From contig VXAU01002235.1 in assembly GCA_013399695.1 (NCBI GenBank), positions 1,117,608 to 1,181,607 on the forward strand: a stretch of DNA of 64,000 bases, read 5' to 3'. Origin of the DNA: Formicarius rufipectus. Taxonomy: Eukaryota > Chordata > Aves > Passeriformes > Formicariidae. The translations under genes were made by a program, and so were the position numbers. This document shows, piece by piece, positions 38,161-48,679 of the stretch (position 1 is the stretch's first letter; each line of letters starts with the position of its first letter). Under the pieces are notes generated by a model. That model did no database searches, was not told the DNA's origin, and saw nothing but the letters and a program-made list of their open reading frames with translations.

Positions 38161-41100
38161 AGTCCTACCCAGGGATCCGTCCTTATGAACTTGTGAAGTT
38201 TTAATTTTTTTTTAAGTGAATGTTGAGGAGAGCTCCAGAAAGGTCTTCATTAAAGGGAAAGTTGTTTTCAGGGCGCTGCCTAGAGAGATCTGAAAGGCGC
38301 CTGGGTGAAAACTGTATGTCTTCCCCCCACTCCTTTTTCTTTTCCAGAGCAGAAAGAAAGCATCTTTGTCTAAAAAATTCCTTTAAAAAGTTAAAGGATA
38401 AACAACTGGAGGAGAGCTGATGAGGATTTCTGGTTAACAATCATCTGTTTTTCCTCTGCTCTTTTTCTTTCTTTAATGAATGGGCTTTGCTGCCATAAAA
38501 TTCCCTACAAATAAAATGTAACCTTATCCCCAATATGTGTAAGAGAGAGAATGTAGGGGCCTGTTTGTCCATAAATTCACATACTGTTCACCCAGAAAGT
38601 ATAAACTTCCTCTCATTTTTACTGTGCTGGCTAGAATTTGCTTTTATTATATTATTAGCAGTAGTTTGGGTTCCCCCTCCTTGTTCAACCAATTACTTCA
38701 GCAACCTGCAAGCAGCGAGCAGAAAGAGCAGTAAACTTGGTGAACATCTGCGAGGGTGAGTGACAGGGATCTGGAGCTCGGCAGGAATACCCTGTCTCAG
38801 AGAGGCAGGAGCCTCCTCTCCTCCCTGCCCTGGCAGTGCTGCCTCTACTGGGAGGGAGAACAGATAGTCCTGAACAGCTGTCCAGATGTTTGCTATGCTG
38901 GGACTCCTGTGAGCTAATGAGAATGCTTAAAATTTTATTGAAGAGTGTATCCTGTGATCTCCAACCTCCCTAATCCAAACCTTGGAGGATGCTGAGCTGG
39001 AAGAGATTTCCAGAGCCCTTGAAATGCCACCTCCTAAACTCCCCAGGCTTCTTATTTACTTCCTCCATGTCTTTTTACTACTTTCCCCATCACACAGAAC
39101 ATATTTCAATATGAAAACTGGGTAACTTACTTTAAAAAAAAAAGTGATGGAAAAGAACAGCTAAGGGCACACAGAGAGGGAATGTGCATAGCCAGGGGTA
39201 CTGTGTTGTTGGACAGGCTGGAGCAAATCAAGTTTGGTGAATTTGGGAGATAGAAAAACATTTTGGTGTGATTCTAACCCCTTTGTATACCAAAGCACTG
39301 CTCTTGTTGCTGCAAGAACAAATGGGAAAAGACGAGAAGTGTGAGTAGCTACAAGGAGTTTGTCTTTCAGAAAGACTCTGATATTGAGTAAATTATTAGA
39401 CAGTGATGAAGGACAAAAGCAGAACCTGCAGTTGCAAAGTGTTGTTGTGCTCTCAGACTTGCAGCTGCAGCATGAGGGAAGATCTGGGGACAGGTCTACA
39501 GAAAAGAAGATATTTCCAGGCTCAGTTGAAGCTGGTCTTCAATGCAGATAAATTATTCTATGTGTGCACGGCTTGGTGTGGGCTCACTGTGTGTCAGTCC
39601 ACTGGATTTAACATCGAGCATTAAACCTTCCCAGCTGCAGCTGTGGGATGCCTGGGACACAATCCCTTTCCTCAGGAGCAGTGGGAAGCACTCTGAACTT
39701 TGGGAAAGAAAAAGTATAACCAGTGTTGGGAGGCTTTTATGAGAGCTGGCCTGGCTTTCCTAGGAATGCTGGCTGGAAGGTGCCTTATTGGCAGTCCCAG
39801 CTCCTTCAGCTCCCTTTGCAATTAAACACTTGTTTCAGTCCAGGCTGAGCCACCCCGGTGTGGCCTGGGGACAACTGCCCTGCTTGTATTTATTTTAAGA
39901 CCCTGCAATAACAAAACTTGGGAAGTTCCAATGGAATCTGCCAATTTACAGAGCACATATTCTGCTCCATGAAGTTTTTTACCTTGTGTTTGTGAATTCC
40001 CTGGGTGCTGATGCACATTTCTCTAGGTGAATTCAGCAGTTAGAAGTATGAGCCAAAGCTTAGGGTTTGGTGCTTTAATAATAGGGTTGTCTGCCCTGGG
40101 GAACTGCTCAGGCACTACTCCCATCACTGGGCACTTGAGCCATTGGAGACTCTGCTGCTGCAGTAAGGGTTATCTGCAGGAAAAAAATAATCATAAAATG
40201 TCTATAAGCATTGACTATCAGCTGATAAACAGATGCTGCTCTCATGGTGCTTTTTATGTTTGTAAGTGTAAAAATATCAATGGCTATGATAAAAATTTCA
40301 GTGGGAGCTAACTCCTATTTATAGAGCTAGTAGTGATTGACAAAGTAGATGAAAATGATTAAACAGAACTTTGAGCTGATTCTTTGGGAGATTTTTTTTT
40401 GTGTGTGTGAGATTCAGAGCTCTTAGAGGTAAAAAAGAAAATGCCGAGTTCGTAATGCAACGTAATGTGGGTTCTGTGTCTGAGCATTTCCTGAAAACTG
40501 CTCCATTCAGGGACTTCTATTTTTCCTTTAAAGAAATTTGGAAGGTGGTTACTGAGCCGTTTCTCTCAGGTGTCCTCATTGCTGCAGTCACCTGTTGGCC
40601 TTCTCCTGGCCTTTTTCATTAAATGTTTCTTTAGGAATTGCTCCACTGAAGTCTAGTTTGAAATACAAAACCCATCCTCATTCAAAACATATTTTGAGTT
40701 TAATTCATGAGAGCTTTCCAAGATCTCAGCATCATAATTTTTCAGTGATCTCATGAGTGTGTCAAAATCTCCCTTGTTAATGACTCTGAGAAAACTGGGG
40801 ACCCAATAAACTCGGTATCAGGTAAAGAATACAGTGAGGATTGGGAAGTGACAGATAAAGCAAATATCCTGCTCCTAAACAAACACAGCAGGACAGGAGA
40901 AGATGACAAATGATGGGATTGTGTCAGCTTGAAAACAGATTGGACTAATGGCACGCTGGACTTTGCACTCCGGGGGATCGATATTCCATCAGGAGAGAGA
41001 GCTGAGACCTTGCGAATGGGGTTTGTAGGGACAGCAGAGATCTGCTGATAGTATGTGTGCTGGGGGCTCAGCACTGGCTGCAGTGCCTGCTTCAACCCCA

Positions 41101-42215
41101 GTGGGAGCCTGGGAGGGGAATTCTGGGCACTGGGATTTCCACGGGCTGGGGGGGATGCTTTCCTCTGGGAGCCCTTCACTGGATGCTGGAAATGGGGCTG
41201 TGGCACAGTCTGTGTCTTTGAGGAGTTGGGAACTACCTGAAGGCTTGCCATGCCCTGGGCTCATGGTGATTCTCTCTTACAAACTTTTCCTTTTTCTTAA
41301 TTTATTTTTTGGGGAGTTATGAAGCGAGAAAAAGAAAAAAAGGTTTGTTTCTAGGACCTTGAAGGAGGGTGTGCACCTAAACAGAGTAGTGTCTTTGTCC
41401 ACTTCTGTTGCCTAAACCTTCAGCTGGTATCAGCTCAGGAAAACTGATGGGATGGGAGTTTTCTGGGCTATTTCAGCTTCTTGATGCAGAAATGTGGCAC
41501 TTCTTCAGGAAAAAAAAAAAAATGTTTACATACACATGGGGAAAAATGCCTGGGATAGGCAGATCTTAAAAGTATATTTGATTCCAGACAGAGGGTGCAA
41601 TGCCAAGCTTGGACAAGTGGGATGTCCCAGGAACTCCCATGCTGCACCCAAAGCACTGAAATGTCACTGCAATGGAAGGAAGTGAGGAATGTGCAAGTTC
41701 CCACTGCCCCCAAGCAGGGTGTGCACGTCTCCATCTCCTCCTGGAGCTGGCAGGAAAGCCCAGATTCCTCTCTGAGGAACAGAGCTGTGCCTGGATATGC
41801 GTTGGTGCTCAAAAGCCTTTGGCTCAGCTCTGCAGAGCTGTTATGTTTTCTTCAAAACTGCCCCCAGCTGATATAGGTGTTTTAGGGGCCAGTTTGATTC
41901 TCTCACTTTGTTCTCCAGTGAGGCTGTGGAGACTCCTCCCCACGATTAACAAGTCCAGACTCCTGCTTCATTGCCACCCTGGCTGCACCCTTCCTTCCCT
42001 TCCTTTCCAGGGACTGTGCACAGCCCCTTCCCCTGATAAAGAGACTGAGTTGTCCCCCAGGGCACGGGGGGAGGACTTGTCTGTGGCTCCAGTGCCTTGG
42101 GGAGGGACACTCTGAACCTTCAATGTGCAGGTTTTTACACTGTACCAGCAGCAAGGAGATGTGACCAAAGGTTTTGAAAAGTTGAAAGTTTCCTGACGAG
42201 CATTTGGATGTTCAG
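38161..42215. other. Unique sequence, no gene recognised apart from a weak exon candidate
   Basis: AT-rich at the left end and GC-richer around 41040-41250 and 41600-42110. The antisense open frames in those GC-richer parts (166 codons at 40751-41251 on -, 147 codons at 41672-42115 on +) show no domain and overlap others. No CR1 copy occurs until 42216. Confidence 0.5.
38702..38755 (+). other. Weak candidate small exon
   Basis: A pyrimidine-rich stretch ('ttccccctccttgttc') followed by 'ttacttcag' ends at 38701. A strong 5' splice word 'gagg|gtgagt' has its GT at 38756-38757. The 54 bp between them are open in one frame. Upstream lies AT-rich, conserved-looking DNA. I recognise no product. 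Splice-like words of this quality do arise by chance, so this is a pointer only. Confidence 0.12.
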
Positions 42216-42400
42216 ACAGGAAAGGGTCGTCAGGAATTAAAAGGGGCTGCCCACGGAGGTTTGGAATCCCCCCCCTGGAGGTGTCCAAGGAAGGACTGGT
42301 GGTGTCACTCAGAGCTCTGGGCTGGGGGACAAGGTGGGCATCGGGCACTGGGTGGACTCCATGGGCTGGGAGGGCTTTTCCAACCCCAGAGATTCTATGA
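42216..42400 (+). mobile_element. CR1 LINE 3' end
   Basis: Sense landmarks: 'aaagggtcgtcaggaatta', 'aggggctgcccacggaggtt', 'ctggaggtgtccaaggaagg', 'gtgtcactcagagctctggg', 'ggagggcttttccaacccc' and the terminal 'agagattctatga'. It is closest in wording to the copy at 14669. Confidence 0.93.
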
Positions 42401-44209
42401 AATGCACGTTCCTGTGGTTGTGTGAGCTCCCCTTCCACTCAGAGGGCTCCGAAGGGTTAACTGTCCCCTGATAAATTGCCCTCTCTCTAAGAGCTGTTAC
42501 TTGTTTACCTGAGCTAACAAGATTAACGTCGTATCCAATATGGAAAAAAAATTCCCAACACATGCTTTTAGATTTATATGCTAATCAGGAGAAGCAGGAA
42601 ATTAATGCTGAGGAGACATGGTAAGAGTGCTTTTGCTTGATCCAGAAAACAAAGAATTAAACTTCAGCATGACCTGATAGATCCCATCCTATGGATCCCA
42701 TTGAAGGGCCCACATGGAATCAATGGGACTGCTCTTGTGAGTGAGAGTTTGTAGGATCAGCCTTGAAAATGTGTATTTTTTACTTGGAAAGGTCAGGTTC
42801 AGAACCCAGGAGATCCCTCGACTGCTTGTGCTTTTCCAAGGTGTTTATTCAGCTTTAAAGTCTCTTCAGAAGGAGAAGGAAAGAAAACCTCTGGTGCACC
42901 TATCGGTTTCTCTGTTGATATTTCTTTCTACCCATTTGATATTTTAGATAAATAGGAATTATCTAATCTGAAGGAACTCTTTGGAAGGCACAGTGAGTAA
43001 TTTTTATTAGAGCCTAACAAGCTGCTATTTCAGAAATTATATATATATATATAAACCCATGCTATGGAAAGGAGGGGTTTATGTGAAGGCCATATAATAA
43101 AAAAACCAAATTAAATTCCAATCAAAATACATAGAAATAAGTAATGGAGAAACTTAGCTATGAACAACGTAAATATTTTTAATGGTGTAGTATTTAATTA
43201 AAATCAAGTATTCTCAGTTGCCCCGGAGGCACTAAAATGCACACAAGTTATAATAACTGGTGTGGCCACTTTATAAAATAAAACAATTTAAAAATAAATG
43301 CATTTAGGAAAGGCTGGTTCTCACAGTGTGTGCAGTCCCTGAGCTACACCTTGTGCAATGCAGGAGATACGGAGAAGGCTGAGATTTCACTCCTGCCTGA
43401 GCTGTTCCATGAGGGAAGAACCTGCCCCAACCAGCCCGTGTTCCCTACCCCTGCCTGCCCACTTTGCCACGGGGGTACCCCCAGTTGTTTTCCTACCAAG
43501 AACACATTCCAAGGGCAATAAAGAAGCTGAAAGGGAATTGCTAATGCATAGGAATCATTCTGGAGCTGGAAATTGCTGCTTAAATACTTTTTAGACTGGC
43601 ATCTTCTCCCCTCTTTCCAAGAGTACTGGAGAAGAGGGAGTGCTCATGTACCTTGCTTTTATTGCTGCGTACAAATAGGTTAGAGAAGAGAGTTGCCAGT
43701 TAAGTACTTCTGCACTGTGGGGGCTGACCTGGCTTAAAATCAGGTTTTGAGGGTGAGTTGGGGGAGGGGGAGCAGGCAGAGAGAAGTTTAGTCTCAGTAT
43801 TGTCTGGCTGGCTTGGTTACTGCCATGATCTCACTGCTTCTGGTTGTCAGACTGGACTAAAATCATAGAAATTATTTGCTGAGGATGAAAAAGCAAAGTT
43901 ATTTCACATATATTTCAAATATTGCCTCTGTTTCCCTGAATTTTCTTGAACACCAGCAATTTAAACCAACCAACAAGCAGAAATCTCTCACTAGCTTTTC
44001 TCTCCTTTTTTTTTTTTTTTTTGTTTTTCCTTCCCCCTGTAATTTATGCATAATGTGTGCTGAAAGAAACTGGAGGAAAAAGGAGTGTTTCACATTTATT
44101 TTGGCTTGTCTTCCCTTGTAACACGGTTGCTTGGGCCAGAGAAATTGCACATCATATGGGTGGTGGGGTGAGGGCAAGCTTGGAGGATCCCAAGAAATGC
44201 TTCAATCTC
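42401..44209. other. Unique AT-rich sequence, no gene recognised
   Basis: AT-rich DNA around 42960-43310 includes a (TA)n run at 43038-43053. A T17 run lies at 44006-44022. No exon or RNA gene was recognised. Confidence 0.5.
43038..43053. repeat. (TA)n microsatellite
   Basis: Eight uninterrupted TA units. It is short and probably near the threshold for length variation. Confidence 0.85.
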
Positions 44210-44660
44210 TCTCCTGCTTGGCCTCAATAATAAATGCATTGCTCCATGGAGGCCCTAATCGGAATTGGTTTGTTGTATAAAATAAATTAAAGCTAATTCC
44301 CCATTCAGGTGTCTCAAAGGAATCTACTAATTTTGTGCTCTTTAAGAAAATGAGAAAGCTTAGATGTGGCTGTGACCGAAGGATTCCTCACCTGTGCAGC
44401 ACGAGGGGTTTGCATGCCTGTGTGCATATCGAGGAAAGAAGGGCAGTATCCATTTTCGGAAGGATTTTGTCTGAAATAGGAGCTCTGGAAGGAGCCAGGA
44501 TGCAGGTTGTGAGCTCTCCAGGCTGCGGCAGGGAGTTACCAGCCAGCTGTGCAGGGGGGAAAGTATGTGCGTGGTGCTTGACAAGTAAAAATGCATTGAA
44601 TGTGCCACAGTCATTTGTCTTTATTGTGGCCCTAATTTGAATGAAAACACGCGCTAATGG
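44210..44660. promoter_or_regulatory. Candidate regulatory block with two similar AT-rich cores
   Basis: The word 'aaatgcattg' occurs at 44232-44241 and again at 44589-44598, and each is followed by 'ggccctaat' (44251-44259 and 44628-44636). POU- and homeodomain-type words surround them ('aaattaaagctaattcc' near 44283). The block leads directly into the CpG-rich island to its right. A flanking enhancer or promoter-proximal region is a reasonable inference. Confidence 0.27.
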
Positions 44661-44734
44661 AAGACACGGGTTAGGAAAACTCTTGCACATAGGCAGGAAT
44701 ACCTTGCAGAAGGGAGAAACTTGCGATTTCCCAG

Positions 44735-45065
44735 CTCGACTCGCCTCTTCTCCCGGCGAAGTTTGCAGCGACGCCGGTCCCTGCCGCGGGTTTCTCGAGG
44801 CAGAACATCCCCTGTTCCCCCGCCTCCTGAGCTCCCCCCGTGAATCCAGCCAGAAACATATCGCTTCCATGCTGTGCCGCTGGGACGGGCCCTGCTCTCA
44901 GAGAGCTCTCGCTGTTCCCTTTTATGAGCAGCCCCAGACGGGGTCTTGTCCTGCTCCGCGTCCTCCTCGGCCCCAATCCGAGCTGCTCGTCGGGGCGAGA
45001 CAGACGCGGTAAATGAAGTGCCATCAGGCCACTCAGTGGTGGCCCATTGTGCTGCCATACGGGCG
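44735..45065. promoter_or_regulatory. CpG-rich island
   Basis: By hand count this stretch holds roughly 25 CpG dinucleotides in about 280 bp, against near absence in the flanks. GC content is visibly high ('ggcgaag', 'gccgcggg', 'cgtcggggcgagacagacgcgg'). Such islands in vertebrates are mostly promoters or developmental regulatory elements. Open frames cross it on both strands because GC-rich DNA has few stops. I recognise no protein. Direction of any transcription is unknown. Confidence 0.6.
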
Positions 45066-45261
45066 AGCTGGGGATGGGCTTGTCCGCTCTGGAATCCTCT
45101 TTAATTATCTTTCACATGATTCCAGCTCAAAATGATATTTCAATTGAAAGGGACTCTGCGGACAATTGCCGGCATCTCTGTAAATATTCATGTGCCGGTT
45201 TGTTGGGATGAGGAAGAAGTGGGAAGAATCTGACATTTTTAAATGTAAATATTAAGAACTT
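45015..45261. promoter_or_regulatory. Candidate conserved non-coding block beside the CpG island
   Basis: The block contains 'ccattgt' (inverted SOX core) at 45044-45050, 'tttaattatctttcacatga' near 45098, 'tgatatttcaattg' near 45132 and 'gtaaatattcatg' near 45180. Persistent CpGs ('catacgggcg', 'ctgcgg', 'ttgccgg') lie in AT-rich surroundings. There is no repeat and no exon. Together with the adjacent island it looks like a compact regulatory module, by inference. Confidence 0.35.
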
Positions 45262-47399
45262 GAATGGGGTAGAACTCAACTGAAAATCACCTTCTTTCAA
45301 AGACGGGTCTTAGGGTTAGTTTTCTCTTTCCTTCCTTTTAACTATTTTTAATGCAACATAAAGTGAAACACAACTATTTGACCAAATTTAGCAAAGCTGT
45401 GAAGGTCTGTCGGGGAAAGATGTCAGACGACAAAAACTTTCTTGTAATCAAAAAACTGTTGCTCCACCTCCCCCTTTACCGTGCCTCCCCCCCACCCCTC
45501 CTTCTCTTCTCTCTCTATCTTCCAATATAGATCCTAATATTGGCCGAACCCAGAATGATTTAAAAGATAGATAGTCTGGTCTGGACTGCTTTGTTTATTT
45601 AGTATTATATAATTTCCCAAATATTCAATTTCCCTTTTCATAATCAACACCCCTCCCATGGGATGTGAGTTACCACCAAGTTCAGTCTTCTGAAGCCTCA
45701 TTACTGTCACCAGTTGTTCACTTGGATTTATGGGCTTAAACGACCAGAGACTGGGAGATGCGTAAATATTGTTGGATGGCCCTTGGAAAGCCCATCCACA
45801 CTCCAAACCCCTGCAGTAAACAGGACCTGGGACAGTCAGGAGGCTGCAAACGGGATTAGGTGCTAAGGTAACTCCCTCAAAACTTTGGCACTAGACAGAA
45901 ATGGGTGGTGTGATGATACCAGTTGCAATAACACAGGGCAGAAATAGAGGAAATCTAATGCTGAATTCCTAAGGGAAGCAGGGTGGGTGGGTAATGGAGG
46001 AGTGTTCACTCCCCACTCGTGTTTGCAGCACCAGCACTGTTCTGTTGATGAGGGCCAAAGCGCCTGATATTAATTACCCAAAGCACTTGTGGTACAGGTG
46101 AGCGGGGCAGGAGAATGTGAGGAACAAGGTAGTGATGGAGAACATCATGGATTAAATGGGGATGGTGAGGGATATGAGACACTCCTCATTGCATACTTCT
46201 GAGGTTGTCTCCCCAGCAGAGAAACTCAGCTGTCAGAGCCTGCCTCAGAGTGCAGCACTGCTGGTTTCACAAAGGGTTTTTCCTCTTGGCCCGAAAAATA
46301 TTTACATGAAGTCTGGGGAGAGGCACTAAAAAAATAAACACAGACAACTTGTTGTAACTGGTTACTTTCTCCTTAGATATTGTAGTTATAGAAGTACATT
46401 TGTCGTTGGCTTTCATGTTTTGTGCCTTTTAAAGCCTCCAGCTGTAAAATAGGATGTAATTACTAATGAGACACATGCAGGTAATGGGTACTCCAGGTTA
46501 TAGCATCAGATGAGCTTCAAATAGGAGGCTGAGGGCTTTTAAAAAAGATACAGCAAGGGGGGGAATGGGACCATCAGAAATTCAAGGAACATGCACTTGG
46601 AAATATTCCCTGACCCTCATTGATCTACAAGAGGGTTTATAACTCTGGCACCATAATAGGTTGGTGATTTGGTATGAAAAAACCTGCATTTGACTCCTGT
46701 GCTTGTGGCAAAATGAACACACCCATGAGAGTTCAGTCATTTCAGGTGCAGGCATTCAGCTGTGAGCAGAACAGTGAAGTATTGGAAGTGTCATCCTTGC
46801 TGTTTCTTCTCCAAGGAGCAGCTCTTTGCTATTCAGACTAGCAACAGGATGTAATACACTTGTTAACATGTCAAAAATTTTACGTTGGGAAAACCTACGT
46901 GGCTGGTCCCTTCATCAAAGCACAGTGATTAGTGCTGTGCTGGTAGAAGGGGCTGGAGGGAACAACCAGGAGCAGCCTGGCATGACCTGGCAGTTGGGAA
47001 TTCTCACCTGGTTCCCAATATGATGTGCATTAATCCAGCAAGACATCAAAATGTGTGTTTGCAGTGTGCTCACACATGTGTGGGCATATAAAGGAACCAG
47101 GGCCTCAGCAGCACAAATGCCCTCTGTTTGCAGTGGTGTTTGTAGATATTTGCACTCACAGTCGAATGTTGCAGAGGAAAAAGGCTGATGGGCAAATGGG
47201 AATTTCTACTACAAAGTCTTTCTGGTAACAGATAATACAGACTTTTGTTGCACCTATTTGTAATTTGTTTTAAAGCTTGGAAATCACACCCTGTTTTGGG
47301 CAATCACAAACTGCAAATGTTCGTTAAGACAAAACAAACCAACGACGAGCAATAGGAAAAAAGTGCCTTGATAGGGAACAAAAACATTTTTGTTGAGGC
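45262..47399. other. Unique sequence, no gene recognised
   Basis: A CT-rich low-complexity patch lies at about 45462-45522. The rest is ordinary unique DNA with short open frames only. Confidence 0.5.
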
Positions 47400-47985
47400 C
47401 TAATAGAAGTTTGAGCTTTGTCCTAAAGCTCTCCCCAGCCTGCAGTGCCTCTCGCTTATTGAATAAGTGAAATGAAGCCCTTGGCGAGAGCGAGTAAGTG
47501 TGGGACAAAGGGCAGCAGTGAAAAATGAACACAGTTTCCAAATGCAGAGAAACAGATGTGAATCTGCAGCGGGGGAAAGGAGGAAGGGAAGCCCTTCAGA
47601 GCCACCACAGACACGGGCAGGGGTTAAAGCTGCAAGGCTTTTTGCTTGCTGTCTTTCCACCACCACACAGTATTTCACAGACTCGTCCTCCTCATTATCT
47701 CCCGTCCGAGGTCCAGAGGGGCCACGTCCCAAACAGGGGGGAACAGCTGAGATTCTTGGGGAACACGCATCAAAAGGGCTGGGGGAAGGAGAAGGTGGGT
47801 GCTTATTAAGGCCTGCTAATGTTAGTGATGTATTGAGTGAAACATCATGAAAAATGAAAGCAAATCCTGCTATAATCTTTACAGAACAAAAGGCTTTCAG
47901 TTAAAATAGAAAAATGCTACGGCGGCATATATCAAACATAACTTTTATATTAAATGTGCATGTGGTAGAATATGGATCACATTAT
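47400..47985. promoter_or_regulatory. Candidate regulatory block
   Basis: Repeat-free DNA that keeps scattered CpGs in its left part ('ggcgagagcgag' near 47483, 'cccgtccgagg' near 47700). It becomes AT-rich to the right ('ttattaaggcctgctaatg' near 47803, 'acggcggcatatatc' near 47920). Open frames on both strands in the left part lack domains. Composition is intermediate between a weak CpG island and a conserved element. Confidence 0.25.
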
Positions 47986-48281
47986 GAGAAATGTTGTTTG
48001 GCTCTTTTTTCCCTTCAACAAGCACCTAAAGCTCTTGCTTGGGAAACATTTGGACAGTGCGCTGCTTTCTGTTGGTAAAATTAGATTTTCTTGTGTTTTG
48101 TAATTGCAAGGGATTTGCCCATCTGCACTTGGAAGAGAAAAAATTTTGCTCATCAGTCATTAAGTACAAGGTTTACATGTCTGGCCTGAGTGAAAGTAGC
48201 TGGACTTCTCATTCATCTTTTTCTGACAGGATGAACCCAATATATTGAAGCAGTTATTCTTCTTTTAAAAAATCCCACCTT
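47986..48281. other. Unique AT-rich sequence
   Basis: Nothing recognised; short open frame only. Confidence 0.5.
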
Positions 48282-48611
48282 TTATAACCATTCAATGGTA
48301 TCAAATTTATCTGATGACTCTGTTTCTTTGAGCACAACTTCCCCAGTTCTAATTGCTGCAACCTTTTGTTCCAAGAATAATAAAATATAAGCCAGGGGTG
48401 GCACAGGAGAGAAGTTCCCCCTCACAAAAGTCAAGTGCTTGCAAGGCAAATCCATCTCTCCCAGTTCCTGCTCGGAGCCCAGTAGCTCTGCAACAGCAGT
48501 TGTTTCCTTTAATGCATTTAATTTGTCACAACTGGAGGAAAAGTCTTTTAAATACTTCTCAAAAGTGAGTGTGTTCCTCTGGCTCATCTCACCTGGTGCC
48601 GTTGTCGTCAT
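48282..48611 (-). other. Unassigned 109-codon open frame, weak coding candidate
   Basis: The minus-strand ATG at 48611 has a good context (A at -3) and the frame stays open for 109 codons in DNA that is not GC-rich. The translated composition is balanced rather than biased. No domain or family is recognised. Two possible 5' splice words interrupt it (GT at 48592-48591, and 'gtgagg' near 48425), so the frame need not be read through. It could equally be chance within conserved non-coding DNA. Confidence 0.15.
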
Positions 48612-48676
48612 CTTGGCAGGGAGGAGAATTCATGTATTAGTTTAGAGCTCAAGCAACATAAACAAAATTCAAGTGG
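48593..48676 (-). other. Candidate splice-bounded exon (84 bp), non-coding or 5' UTR
   Basis: On the minus strand a pyrimidine tract ending 'ttttttccctccag' lies just before 48676, and 'caccag|gtgaga' marks the other end with GT at 48592-48591. Both match vertebrate splice consensus well. All three frames through the 84 bp contain a stop, but two ATGs open frames near its 3' end, so a 5' UTR exon with a start codon or a lncRNA exon would fit. No RNA evidence is available. Confidence 0.18.
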
Positions 48677-48679
48677 CTG

